Shown: positions 1-9,923 of the stretch, piece by piece
How positions within the stretch are numbered: position 1 is the stretch's first letter
How the letters are laid out: every line of letters begins with the position of its first letter
Source of the DNA: Pampus argenteus
Lineage: Eukaryota > Chordata > Actinopteri > Scombriformes > Stromateidae
Direction of reading: 5' to 3'
Assembly: GCA_036937835.1 (NCBI GenBank)
Contig: CM072876.1
Location: 2,894,001-2,958,000, forward strand
Length of the DNA: 64,000 bases
Notes under the pieces: generated by a model
The model's input: the letters and a program-made list of their open reading frames with translations, nothing else
Told to the model about the DNA's origin: nothing
The model's database searches: none
Position numbers and translations under genes: made by a program

Positions 1-590
1 CTCCACCTGAAACCCTGTTGGAAGACACGGAAACATCATGTCTGACTCTGAATATTATCATCTTATTTTAAAAAAAGCTCCCAAAATGTCTCTTCTGTTG
101 TGTGATTTGATCAAATCCTGTTTTCTTGGTATTATAAATCTTTATTAATGTATGTTTATGTGTTTGTATGTTTAATGATTTGCATGACTTCTCTCTTTCC
201 TCTGTCTCTTTAAGCTGTCAGCCCTCCCTTCTCAGAAAAGTTTCAGTAACGACATTGAACTGAACAACCTGTGTTGTAGGACGGTGGGAGGAAGTCGGTG
301 CCGTCATGCACGGGTGATGAGAAACGTCTGCTGTGGACATGACGGTTTGCAGATATGTGTGTGTGTGTGTGTGTATACGACCCATAACTGCCTTACCCCC
401 GTGTCTAGTCTTTCACTTAACCACAGAGCAAAATACTTTTTTTTCTCTCTCACAGATTAAGCACAAAAATCACAACAAACATCAAACTGATTTCTTTAAA
501 TTACATTTAAAAAATACAGACGTACGTAAACCTTTAAATTTGTCTGATGTTTTTGTAAATGTAATCGTCCTAAAGTGTAAAAAACGATAC
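1..590. other. nt5e intron 7, partial
   Basis: Lies 3' of the last visible nt5e exon on the minus strand. It holds AT-rich unique sequence and a short TG run near 355-374. No match to the expected next exon (the IHVVYDLSRKPG region of human NT5E) was seen on the minus strand, so that exon must lie outside the window. Confidence 0.7.
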
Positions 591-740
591 CGGACACTTG
601 TAGGAACTCTCCGTTGGTCTCGCCGTATCGTTTCACCGAGTGTTCGAAAGCTTTCCTCAGCGTGGAGCCTTTCAGCAGCACCAGGTCGCAGGTTCCCCCG
701 AAGGGTGAAACGGCGATCAGGTCCTCCATGGTGATCAAAC
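591..740 (-). CDS. nt5e: nt5e coding exon 7
   Basis: 150 bp, phase 1 to phase 1, with acceptor TCTGTAG and donor GTATCG. It encodes ITMEDLIAVSPFGGTCDLV and KAFEHSVKRYG up to EFLQVSG. The Phe of PFGG matches human Phe417, which stacks on adenine. The residue matching human Phe421 is Cys here. Confidence 0.88.
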
Positions 741-3700
741 CTACAGACGACGATGTTGTTATTATTGAGTTCAGGCTCTGAGTTTAATTTCCGTCTAACA
801 GAATGAGCGACCGACCGTTCTTGGCGTTTTCATCGATGGATGCACGGATGCTTCCTCCGTTCAGTATGCAGCCGTTGACGTGGTTCCACTGTTGCTCTTC
901 TGAGTATCCCACGGTGTTGTCGAGCTGAGGAATATTTGATAACATGTGTTATTCTACGTACGTACTGATGGAGGATGTTTACATATTTATATACAGTAAT
1001 TATTATATCATGCAGAGACAAGATGAGTAAACCAGCTGAAAGTGGTTTTTGTGGCTCTTTCACAGTCACAGACTTTTATTTTGAAAGAACACTGAATTTA
1101 AACTGAATTGTTGTGAATATTTTCAGCCATGTAAATACACACAAAAAATACTGATGATAAAACTAGTAAACAGACTGTATTATAGATGAATCTCTGAAGT
1201 TTATCAGCTGTGTTTGAGTGTGTCATATAAAAAGATGAGACTCAGAGTTTGAGGGGTTTTTTTAGCAGGTAGCTGCTGACCCATTTTCTCCAATCCTGGC
1301 AGTGAATGTTTTAGTTGTATGAAGTACTGGACCAGCACCAGCACCAGCCGACTTTCAGTTCAACCCAGTTGGTGTTGTGTTTTACGATTTTGTTGTCAAC
1401 AAATAACGGGGCCGACTGTGTCACAGGAGGATTTAAATACGTACCATGGCATCACAGATCAGGTTTCCCAGGTTGCATTCCTTCGAGCGACACTCGGACT
1501 CCCCCAGCAGAGACACCAGAGTCTTTCCCACAACCTGAGCTGAGTAGTTGGACAGGTTCTTTTTCCATTCCTCCACATCTGCAAGAACTGCTGGATCTGA
1601 GTTGAGATAATGATTTAGTAGAAACAGCTCCAGACTTTTCTGGACTTAACATCTGTGTCTGTGTCTGCGTATAAAACTGTATATTTAATGCTTTGTTTGG
1701 CACAGTGCAAGAAACAAAACAGATTGTTCATACCAATAATTACACTGGGACGTATTAATCTTTACCCTGTGGGATGCTACTATCCAGCAGGATGGGGTTG
1801 CCTACAGATCTCAGGACATTTCCAGCATCATCAAAGGTCACGTTGAGGCAACCCAGATACTTTCCGTAGGCGTAGGCCTGCACAACAGGAACCTGCCGGC
1901 CATCATCTGAGGTCACCATGAATGGATAAGGACCTGCAGGGACTTCAGACGAAGGAGGAGACCCTGAAAAAAAATAAAACACGTGTGGTCGGAAAGAGAC
2001 GTTAAGGAGGAAAAGTTTCACACAGAGAAACACACATTTAAAAAGCCTGAGAAAGTGTGTGTGAGTAAAAGGATCATAACTGATACGAAACGCCAGTGAT
2101 TGATATTAATTAAGAGAATCATAATTTATCGATCTTTGTTTCATTACGTGGATTTAAGCTGCTTCTTTCTCTTCTTTTTTTTTATCCCCGACAGACTCCA
2201 TGATGTTGAAATCAGCTCTGTGGGAGGTCAAACCATCTTCAGGTTTTAATGTTTGAGCTCGTTTTCATGCCGTTACTGTTAAAGTGTGGACATGAAACAC
2301 ATCAGAGCCCAACGAATACTAAGTGTGGCTTGTTACGCGCCGCCTCAGCTTTCCAAACATTCCTGTGTGTGTCCGCTGTCTGTTTATATCCAGCAGTAAA
2401 GAGATATTTATGGAGACGAGACTCTGCAGCGTGTTTACTCTTCATTGAAGCTCCGGTATGAAGGCTCAAAGTTTCCTCCCATCCAGGATTAAGAACCGAA
2501 CCACGTCACTAAACTAGAGCAGCAGGATTTAACGTAACGGACGGCTCACTATCAGCTCACTACTGCAGTTACTCAACAAGTCTGACACATAAAGATTTCA
2601 TTGAATCTGTCAATTACGCAACCTTATGAAACGCTGAGTCATGATAATCGTTTCATCCTAGTGAGTAATCTGAAGGAAATCTTGTTTTACTGTCAGTGAA
2701 CCATTGTGTTAAATTATCCAAGCTGGATGCCGCCCCTGTTGGCATTAAGAAACTTTCTTTTCTTCTGCAGCAGATTGAAAAAAAAGATTGTTTGACTCCA
2801 CATTAAGTAAGTCTCCTACTGGGCATGTGCAGAGGACAGATAATAAAACAGCCAGAGAAGAAACAGTTCGCTGGTAATAACTTCCTGACGTGTAGTTTAT
2901 AGTGAGAGGAAGGTGGCACACAGTCACAGGCGACTCCACACAAGTCTTTTGCACTATTGCCAACATCTGTTGTCAGCGAGTTCTTTCAAGGGAAGAAAAA
3001 CAGATCAAACCGTCTAAAGTCTAAAGATTCAAGCTTCTGGATTTATTTATGAATCGTTTCCTTTTGTTGCTGTCTGGAAGGCGTCCTGGTCGGCTCAGTC
3101 TTATCCTCCTTTTACCCCCCAAACACAACACCATAAAACGACTTCTCTTGGATTAAACCGTACCCGTATAGAGGAAAGTGTTGCTGTGTCCGCCGATCAC
3201 GACGTCAACACCGCGGACCTTCTTGGCGATCTCCTGGTCGACGGTGAAGCCGGAGTGACCCAGAGCGATGATCTTAGTGATTCCCAGATGCTGCAGTTTG
3301 TTCACCTCCAGCTGCAACACTTTCACCTCGTCCTCAAAATACAGGTGCGGTCCTGCAGAGCAACGGGGACAGATCTCAAACCATCCACGTTTGCAGCGGA
3401 CACCGAACATGTAAAAACGAGTTGTGAGACAGAAAATGAACCACTTCCTCCTCACCTGGCTTCGACAGAACAGGTGTTTCCCGTGACGTGTATCCCACCA
3501 CGCCCACCTTCTCACTGCCAACATTAAGGATCTTGTATGGTTGATAATGTTTGCCGAACGTCGCCGCCAGAGTTTCGTCCGTCTTGATGTTGGCGCTGAG
3601 AAGAGGAAAATTGATCTGCTGCATGAACGGCTTCAGGAGTCCGTCCACGCGGTTGTCAAACTCGTGGTTCCCTAAAGTCTGAGAAACACAAAGAGACGAA

Positions 3701-4529
3701 GAAGAAATTTTGTTGGTTCCTCCAGATTTTGGAAATATATATATATATATATATCAATGAATAGTGAACTGAGCCTTTAAATTGTGGCAAACAGCACAGA
3801 TTCAACATGACATTGTTCAGTAGTAAGTCCAGTAAAAACAGTCAAACTGTTGCGTAACTTTTCAACATCAAGAGTTCATGAACAGACAATCTGTAACCAA
3901 ACTAATCAATCAACAAGGTCATGTGACCCTCCAGCTCCAAAACATTTTCTGATTGGTTTATGATAATAAACTACATATATATGTTTATATTACATATGTA
4001 TAAAACATTTAAGATCATCACTTTGGGCTCTGGGATCCATTGATTAACCCTTTATCACCAAACAAATAAAATAAATAGTTGCAGCCTTATAGTGAGTTAT
4101 AAAGTATCAATCAATCAATCAATCAATCAGTCGGTGTTGTTATAATGTCCGGGTCTTTCATCATGTGTGTCCTACCATGGCATCATAGCGCAGCTTGTTC
4201 ATGAAGAAGGCAGCCTCGCCTCCTTTGTAGTAGCTGAACCAGGCGCTGCCCTGGAACTGGTCTCCGGCGTCCAGCAGCAGCACGTTGCTCTCGGCGCTGC
4301 GGATCTTCTGGATCATCGTTGATCTCCGGGCGACTCCGGCGATACACGCGCTGTTGTTGCCGCATTTCCCGGACATCTTGTTGGTCTCCTCAACCCGGGC
4401 GTGCACGTCGTTGGTGTGGAGGAGAACCAGGTTCCAGGCCGCCGAGGTGGACACGTGGAAGCCCAACAGCAGGAGCAGGAGGCGGCAGAGACGCAGCAGA
4501 GCGCTCCGCAGCGGGCGCGTCGCTCCCAT
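591..4529 (-). CDS. nt5e: nt5e, ecto-5'-nucleotidase (CD73), exons 1-7, 3' end outside the window
   Basis: Family knowledge: this enzyme hydrolyses extracellular AMP to adenosine and is a GPI-anchored, zinc-dependent homodimer. Seen: seven exons join in phase at 4176-4529, 3456-3678, 3164-3352, 1766-1963, 1445-1596, 816-924 and 591-740, each with GT/AG borders, giving about 458 residues; the human protein has 574. A Leu-rich signal peptide covers residues 1 to about 30. The metallophosphatase motifs HTNDVH (Asp41, His43), LLLDAGDQ, GNHE (Asn122, His123), ALGHSG and GGHSNTF follow in order. In the nucleotide-binding domain CRSKEC, NGGSIR and PFGG keep the residues matching human Arg354, Asn390, Arg395 and Phe417. 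The missing part would be about 115 C-terminal residues with the second stacking Phe and the GPI signal. Introns are short (75 to 1200 bp). A teleost-specific nt5e-like paralogue is possible, but the match to NT5E is close throughout. Confidence 0.9.
816..924 (-). CDS. nt5e: nt5e coding exon 6
   Basis: 109 bp, phase 0 to phase 1, with acceptor TTCCTCAG and donor GTCGGT. It encodes QQWNHVNGCILNGGSIRASIDE. NGGSIR carries the residues matching human Asn390 and Arg395. The 3' intron, 741-815, is only 75 bp. Confidence 0.88.
1445..1596 (-). CDS. nt5e: nt5e coding exon 5
   Basis: 152 bp, phase 1 to phase 0, with acceptor AACTCAG and donor GTACGT. It encodes an Asp-Pro start, the WKKNLSNYS helix region and CRSKECNLGNLICDAM. 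The Arg in CRSKEC matches the phosphate-contacting Arg354 of human CD73, and the two flanking cysteines match its disulfide pair. Confidence 0.88.
1766..1963 (-). CDS. nt5e: nt5e coding exon 4
   Basis: 198 bp, phase 1 to phase 1, between a TTTTTTTTCAG acceptor and a GTAAAG donor. It encodes the SPPSSEVPAGPYPF start and the VTSDDGR and QAYAYGKYLG motifs that precede the hinge to the C-terminal domain. The intron on its 5' side, 1964-3163, is the longest seen in this gene (1200 bp) and shows only AT-rich single-copy sequence. Confidence 0.9.
3164..3352 (-). CDS. nt5e: nt5e coding exon 3
   Basis: 189 bp, phase 1 to phase 1. The acceptor is CTGCAG and the donor GTACGG. It encodes the two metal-ligand histidine motifs ALGHSG and GGHSNTFLYTG. 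The preceding intron is only 103 bp. Confidence 0.9.
3456..3678 (-). CDS. nt5e: nt5e coding exon 2
   Basis: 223 bp, entered in phase 0 after a TTTCTCAG acceptor and left in phase 1 at a GTGAGG donor. It begins TLGNHEFDN, which supplies the catalytic Asn-His pair, and continues to GYTSRETPVLSKP, close to the vertebrate NT5E sequence. The intron before it is 497 bp. Confidence 0.9.
3734..3756. repeat. AT dinucleotide repeat in nt5e intron 1
   Basis: About eleven AT units, uninterrupted, inside the first nt5e intron. Confidence 0.8.
4106..4130. repeat. TCAA tetranucleotide repeat in nt5e intron 1
   Basis: About six TCAA units, 46 bp downstream of the exon 1 donor in the minus-strand gene. Confidence 0.8.
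4176..4529 (-). CDS. nt5e: nt5e coding exon 1 (signal peptide and first metal-binding motifs)
   Basis: 118 codons, ending in phase 0 at a GTAGGA donor. The start at 4529 was chosen because it lies directly before a Leu-rich signal peptide and has a good context (G at -3 and +4). The frame stays open upstream to 4763, but that part reads through a PDQ-rich minisatellite and would bury the signal peptide. It encodes HTNDVHAR and LLLDAGDQ. Confidence 0.9.
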
Positions 4530-4560
4530 CTCACACGCAGGAGGAGGAAACCGGCGGCGG

Positions 4561-4671
4561 TGGCTGGTCCGGTCCGTTGGCTGGTCCGGTGGTTGGTCCG
4601 GTGACTGGTCCGGTAGCTGGTCCGGTGGCTGGTCCGGTAGCTGGTCCGGTCCGGTGGTTGGTCCGGTGGTG
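4561..4671 (-). repeat. 12-bp GC-rich minisatellite in the nt5e leader/promoter
   Basis: About eight copies of a 12-bp unit, GGTCCGGTRRYT on the plus strand, with one short 5-bp insertion. It starts about 30 bp upstream of the nt5e start codon, within or next to the presumed 5' untranslated region. On the minus strand it reads in frame with the gene as repeated Pro-Asp-Gln. Confidence 0.85.
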
Positions 4672-5036
4672 TCGGTCTGCTTACATGACCCGCCGGAGTC
4701 TGTTTTCTGTTGCTTCTGTCTTTCAGTCTTCTCAAGAGTTAAATCAGACCCCACTAAGATCACACTGACTGACAGCAGAGGAAAAAGAGGAGGAGAAAAG
4801 CATCAGGATTTGGGTTGTGATCATCCGTCTCCCCCCTTTCTGGTGTCTCCCCCCTCTCTGGTGTCTCCCCCTACATCAACAACCAGTCAGACTCTCCCTG
4901 GATGAAGGCTGCGCGTATCTGGAGGATTTTACGCACCTCCGTTACGCAGAATAAAATAAAAACTCCACAAATCTGAAAATATGGAGATGATCCAAAGATT
5001 TGACTATCTGTTTATACGCCTTCAAAACAGACAATT

Positions 5037-5182
5037 CATATGTGATGTAGATATGTTATCGATGTATAATCTATAACATATCTATAGATTATAGATGTGT
5101 TATCGATGTATAATATGTAACATATCTATAGATTATAGATTATAGATGTGTTATCGATGTATAAACTATAATCTATACATCT
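5037..5182. repeat. AT-rich tandem repeat with palindromic units
   Basis: About two and a half copies of a roughly 55-60-bp unit containing TGTTATCGATGTATAA and CATATCTATAGATTATAG. Units differ by small insertions such as a duplicated GATTATA. Each contains self-complementary stretches (CTATAG, TTATAGATTATAG against CTATAATCTATA), so hairpins are possible. Confidence 0.75.
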
Positions 5183-5779
5183 GTCTTCATTAAGGGATTC
5201 AATAAAGGATTTAAAAAAATAATAAAATAAAAAAAATTAGAAGAAAATGACAAATGTTTGCTTCTCTTTTTACTTTTTGTTGAGTTTAGATTTTTCCGTG
5301 GTTTTCTTCTGGTCAGTAAAGTGAACATCTTTAAGTTGATCAAAGAAAATAAATAAATAATAAATGTCCATTTATTGTCACAGTATAAGCAGAACATAAA
5401 CTGCATATATGAAGCATTATATCTGTATCTACAGTTTAGTTTGATCCGTCTATAGACTGATGTTGATGTTCACTGTGCTGGATTACATAACCGTGACTGG
5501 TTTCAACATGAAAACAAAACCAGATCTTACTGCTATGACACACTCTATTAACACGGATCTTTATTTCATTCCTTTATCAGCCTTCAGCTCTGCTGTCAAA
5601 GTCAAGAGTGAAAGTTAAAACAAAAGTTAATGTGTTGAGTTGATGAAAACACCCAAACGATGTGACACGAAGTCCAGATGTTTCTCATTTCGGAGGGAAA
5701 AAACTCGCTCACTGATTATCAGGATATATTCCCAAGTAAAAGTGAAACAAGATACAGGATATGAAGTCATAAAGTCAAC

Positions 5780-5781
<2 letters not shown>

Positions 5782-5813
<32 letters not shown>
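5782..5813. repeat. TG microsatellite
   Basis: Sixteen TG units in the intergenic region upstream of nt5e. Confidence 0.9.
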
Positions 5814-5815
<2 letters not shown>

Positions 5816-6534
5816 TCTTGCTGCATGTATTTAGAGTATAAATGACACGCTGCTGCAGACCCACCCACACACAGTCAAAACCAAAACCGCACACCACCAG
5901 TTTCAGTACGTTTCCAGACATGTGATAGTTGTACGTGCAGTAAGACTGGTGGATTTAATGAGAACATGAAACTGCAGCACAGAAATAGTCATCATATATG
6001 ACGGGATGTTTCATGTAGGAGAAGTAGCAAACAATACGATAGAAAGTGAGGGAAGAAGAAGCAACATATGTCTTTAGGCTTCTTGTGTTTTAATCTAAAT
6101 AGTTGATCTTTCCACATGAGGGAGACATGGAGAAGAGAAGGTGAGGAAGATTATTAATATCTTTATATACAGTAAGGCTGCATGTGCCTCTTGTTGAAGG
6201 CACGGTTGTTCAGGTTGTCTGGTAGTGAAGCTGTGTCCTACTTACCAGCAGAATACAGATGTTGCAGCACAGTCTGCAGCTGCTTTGATCTCGGCCCTCC
6301 TGGGTGCAGAGTGGGCGCTCTGCTGCCGGTGTTCAATACATCCCAGCTGACGCAACAAACAGATGGATTAGTTCTGCCTTTTCTTTTTTTTTTAAGATGA
6401 TGATGAAGAGGATGCAAAGATGGTCGATGGTGTGAATCACTGTCTCCAATCAGAGGAAGCCAGGGGTACGGCTGTAAACTGGTGAGGTGAGAAAAATAAA
6501 GAAAACAACTGAATTAGGAGAGTAGTTTAAGTAA

Positions 6535-6731
6535 CAAAATGTTCATACGTAACATAAGGCTCTACCTGCAAAATGTTCATACGCAACATAAGGCTCTACC
6601 TGCAAAATGTTCATACGCAACATAAGACTCTACCTGCAAAATGTTCATACGTAACATACCTGCAAAATGTTCATACGTAACATACCTGCAAAATGTTCAT
6701 ACGTAACATAAGGCTCTACCTGCAAAATGTT
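6535..6731. repeat. 34-bp minisatellite, six units
   Basis: Six head-to-tail units reading AAAATGTTCATACGYAACAT, then AAGRCTCT, then ACCTGC. Units 4 and 5 lack the internal 8 bp (AAGGCTCT) and are 26 bp long. A partial seventh unit (AAAATGTT) ends the array. Copies are nearly identical apart from a T/C and a G/A change, so the array is young. Confidence 0.93.
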
Positions 6732-9619
6732 GCTGCAAACATTTCCTTCCCTGCTCCTTCATATTATTCAAGCGAGGCAGTTTTGCAGAGAGTCTGGTCA
6801 CACTAGAGGGCAGCAGACTGCAAGAAATCAGTCGACACACGAGCAGCACTGCAATAAACAGTCGAAATAATTTAAGACTAAAGGACATGAGAAATAATTC
6901 AATCAGGAAAAGGAATCCATAATATAAATCTATATCTATATATATATAGGAAACATTAAAAAAAGAATAAGACAAACAAATATATACGTAATAAAACTGG
7001 TAAATGTTCAGGTTCGAAGTGACCTTTGCAGGTATGTTTACATGCTGTTCATTGTGCTGCAGCAGAGCAGCTAATTAGCTATCTAGCCTGCTAACTGATG
7101 TCAGCGAATGTTTGTTAAGTCGTCTAAAGGCTCTTGTGTAGCAGGATGCTATCAGGCTCAGTGTGACCTGCCTGTGATAAAACACATCATGGTTTATACA
7201 TGATACATGATATGGAAATAAGGACTCCACCTATGTTAGCGTATGATGCAACAATGTTTAATCAAAGTAATGCAAAACTAGCAGGTGGCATCATGAAATC
7301 AAACAATTTAAAAAGTGATTTACAGAACAAAAATGAACTTTTACCAAAATTAATATTACAGCAATTGTGAAAATATTGCCTCAACAGCTTAATCAGCATA
7401 TTTATGTTTGGTAACATCGCCTCTTCTCTGCAGCAGCTGGCTGACGAAACGATTCATCAGCCACGGATAAGATTTTGCAGCATTGCATTAAAACCTGTAG
7501 AGGGCAGTAGAATACAGTAAATGAATAAATAGATTCATACTTTCCTGCTCTGTGTCAGCGTCTCTCATGCTGCACATAACATATCAGGGCAGAATAATAC
7601 TACTCTATATGTTAAATTTGACACCATGTTTGATATGAACAATGAAACGGCAGAGCTGGTGTGTTGTCACGGGGAATGTTTTGGTATTTTGACTCTCTGG
7701 GGAAATAAAATACACTGATGAACAGCAGCCGTTTCTCAGCTTTTCTTATACCAGCAGATGGATAACAACAGTTCAGAGAGCAGCTGAGACTACCTGGAGA
7801 CCGAGGATGTATCATTAGAGTATAATTTGATAAAAACTCCCTGATGGAGTCATTCTTCATCCTCTCTTTGTTGGAGATGAAATCTGTAACCTTCATCTTA
7901 CAGTGAGGGTGATGGAGAAACATTGAGACACATGACAAACTAAAGGATGAGGCCGGGGATTTTTATATAATCTCATGTTAGCATTTAAACCAACAATGAA
8001 CTGATCTACAGTACTAACAAGTATTGTGGGTGTATCCTAAACCTGACATATCTTATTCCTCTGTGCCGTTGTTGTCCAAAAACTATTAAAAAGTAATATT
8101 AAAGAGTAATAACATCAATCACATTTTCAGTCTTAGGAGAGTAGTTCTGTGTAAGGCCACTGAGCATGTGCAGGAACATAGTTCACATTGTAAACATGTT
8201 TTTTTTTTCCAGCTTTGTTTGTTAGCTCTGTTCCTGGATGATTTTTTTTTTTTTAAATTTATTTATTTAAGTGACAATTACCAGAAGTGTCCGTTTGGTC
8301 TTCCATCGCCTAATCAAAGTGCTCTGACAGGAGCCGGTGATGAAAAGTAGAGCTGACTTAAGAAGAGCTGTGATTCAAATCCTTCCTCTTTGAACAGTCT
8401 GATCAAAAGCCTGCTTGTCTGAGCTTGGAGTTTCCATCCTGCTCTTAACTAATCAATGAAGACTCCTCTTCAGCACCTCGACCTTCAATCGATCGTGATG
8501 ATAATGAGGTGATCAGACGGCACACTGAGAGCAGCTGACGTGACCGGTAACACTGAACCCTGCTGATAATGGCCCAGCGTCCGCTCGATTTATATCTGTG
8601 CAGCTCTTATGATCGGGGACGTCACCGAATCATTCCCAGGAGCGGCTGAGGAAAAGGCTGATGTCGAAGTAATGGGAGCTGTAACGATTAGTCGATCAAC
8701 AGAAAATCAATCAACTATTCTGATTAAAACCATCTCCTGTAATGTGAATATTTTTTGGTTTATATTTTTGGGTTTTGAAATGTTGATCGGGACAAAACAA
8801 GACATTTTAGGTAACATCTTGAGCTTTGGGAAACACCATTTTTCACCATTTCTGACATTTTAAACACTAAATGATCAATAATCAATTAGTTTCAGCCATA
8901 AATGTAGTGGAGCTGAAGTAAAGAAAGGAACATATTTAACAATACAGTGTTCTGTTATCATACTATCATACTATAAATCTTCACAGTATCGATCTTCTCA
9001 ACAGACCTCCCAAAATGCTGCGCTGCCTCGCCATCATGACGCCTTTAATCAGCACTAAAGCATCTTTTTTAAAATCCAATAACTTCCACAAACTCCACGA
9101 CCTGAAAAAAACCCAGAAGAGGCCAACACGGGGACATTTCAGGTTAAAGCAGCCTCTCTACCCGACGCCTACACATTGTGATTTGCGTCATGATCCCGTC
9201 TCCGGCCGTCAGTGCACGCCGGCTGCCAGTGTTGAGCCTCCCACAGTGAACACGCAGTGAACACGCAGTGAACAGGTCTGATCATGAGGCGCAATTATCA
9301 CCATCACTAACAATATAGTTGTAGGCAATAAATATCTCATTTTAGAGGCAGACGTTTTTTCTTCTGATGCATAAACCAGAAGGATTTAATGGGAGCTCTG
9401 AGGACATACGAAGTGCAAAAACAAAAATAGTAATAAACTGAGACTGACATCAAACATCGTCACGTTTGTGGTTTCATCTCTTCTCTTTCCATTTTAAGAT
9501 TGAACTGTCTGTTACTGCAGCAGACTGTGAAACGCTTTCATGTTTTCATTCTTCAGTTCGTGTTACTTCAATCATGTCGGTAGAAGTCAGCGCAGAAACA
9601 CACGACAAGTTATTATATT
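6732..9619. other. intergenic, no gene seen
   Basis: AT-rich sequence with poly-T runs near 8200-8260. A 27-bp sequence at 7141-7167 recurs at 28650-28676. One decayed interspersed element lies at 8674-8900. Frames of 60-108 codons show no domain or conserved motif. Confidence 0.6.
8674..8900 (+). repeat. decayed dispersed element, GCTGYAACGATTAG type
   Basis: Most complete copy in the window of a dispersed family. The left end has AGCTGTAACGATTAGTCGATC. Internal landmarks are TGTGAATATTTT, GGGACAAAACAAGACATTTT and TTTTCACCATTTCTGACATTTT. The right end has TCAATTAGTTTCAGC, roughly inverted relative to the left. I remember this consensus from percomorph genomes as a non-autonomous element. 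The family name is not certain. Confidence 0.7.
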
Positions 9620-9741
9620 CAGATAGATAGATAGATGGATGGATGGATGGATGGATGGATAGATAGATGGATAGATAGATGGATAGATAGATGGATAGAT
9701 AGATGGATAGATAGATGGATAGATAGATGGATAGATAGATG

Positions 9742-9836
<95 letters not shown>

Positions 9837-9923
9837 GGATAGATGGATGATGGATAGATGGATAGATGGATAGATGGATAGATGGATAGATGGATAGATA
9901 GATGGATAGATGGATAGATAGAT
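9620..9923. repeat. long GATA/GATG microsatellite
   Basis: About 300 bp of GATA and GATG units. There is a GATG block first, then a GATA-GATA-GATG higher-order pattern, a pure GATA block of about 100 bp at 9736-9835, and another mixed block. The open frame through it reads as repeated Tyr-Leu-Ser-Ile and is not a gene. Confidence 0.95.

Larger units (their letters stand above)
4906..6534. other. intergenic, upstream of nt5e
   Basis: AT-rich DNA with the tandem repeat near 5.1 kb and the TG run near 5.8 kb. Reading frames here are short and show no family I recognise. No tRNA or other RNA gene seen. Confidence 0.6.

Noticed and set aside
4285..4905. 206-codon plus-strand frame over nt5e exon 1
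   Set aside because: Antisense shadow of a GC-rich exon and minisatellite. The minus strand gives a clear signal peptide and nucleotidase motifs.
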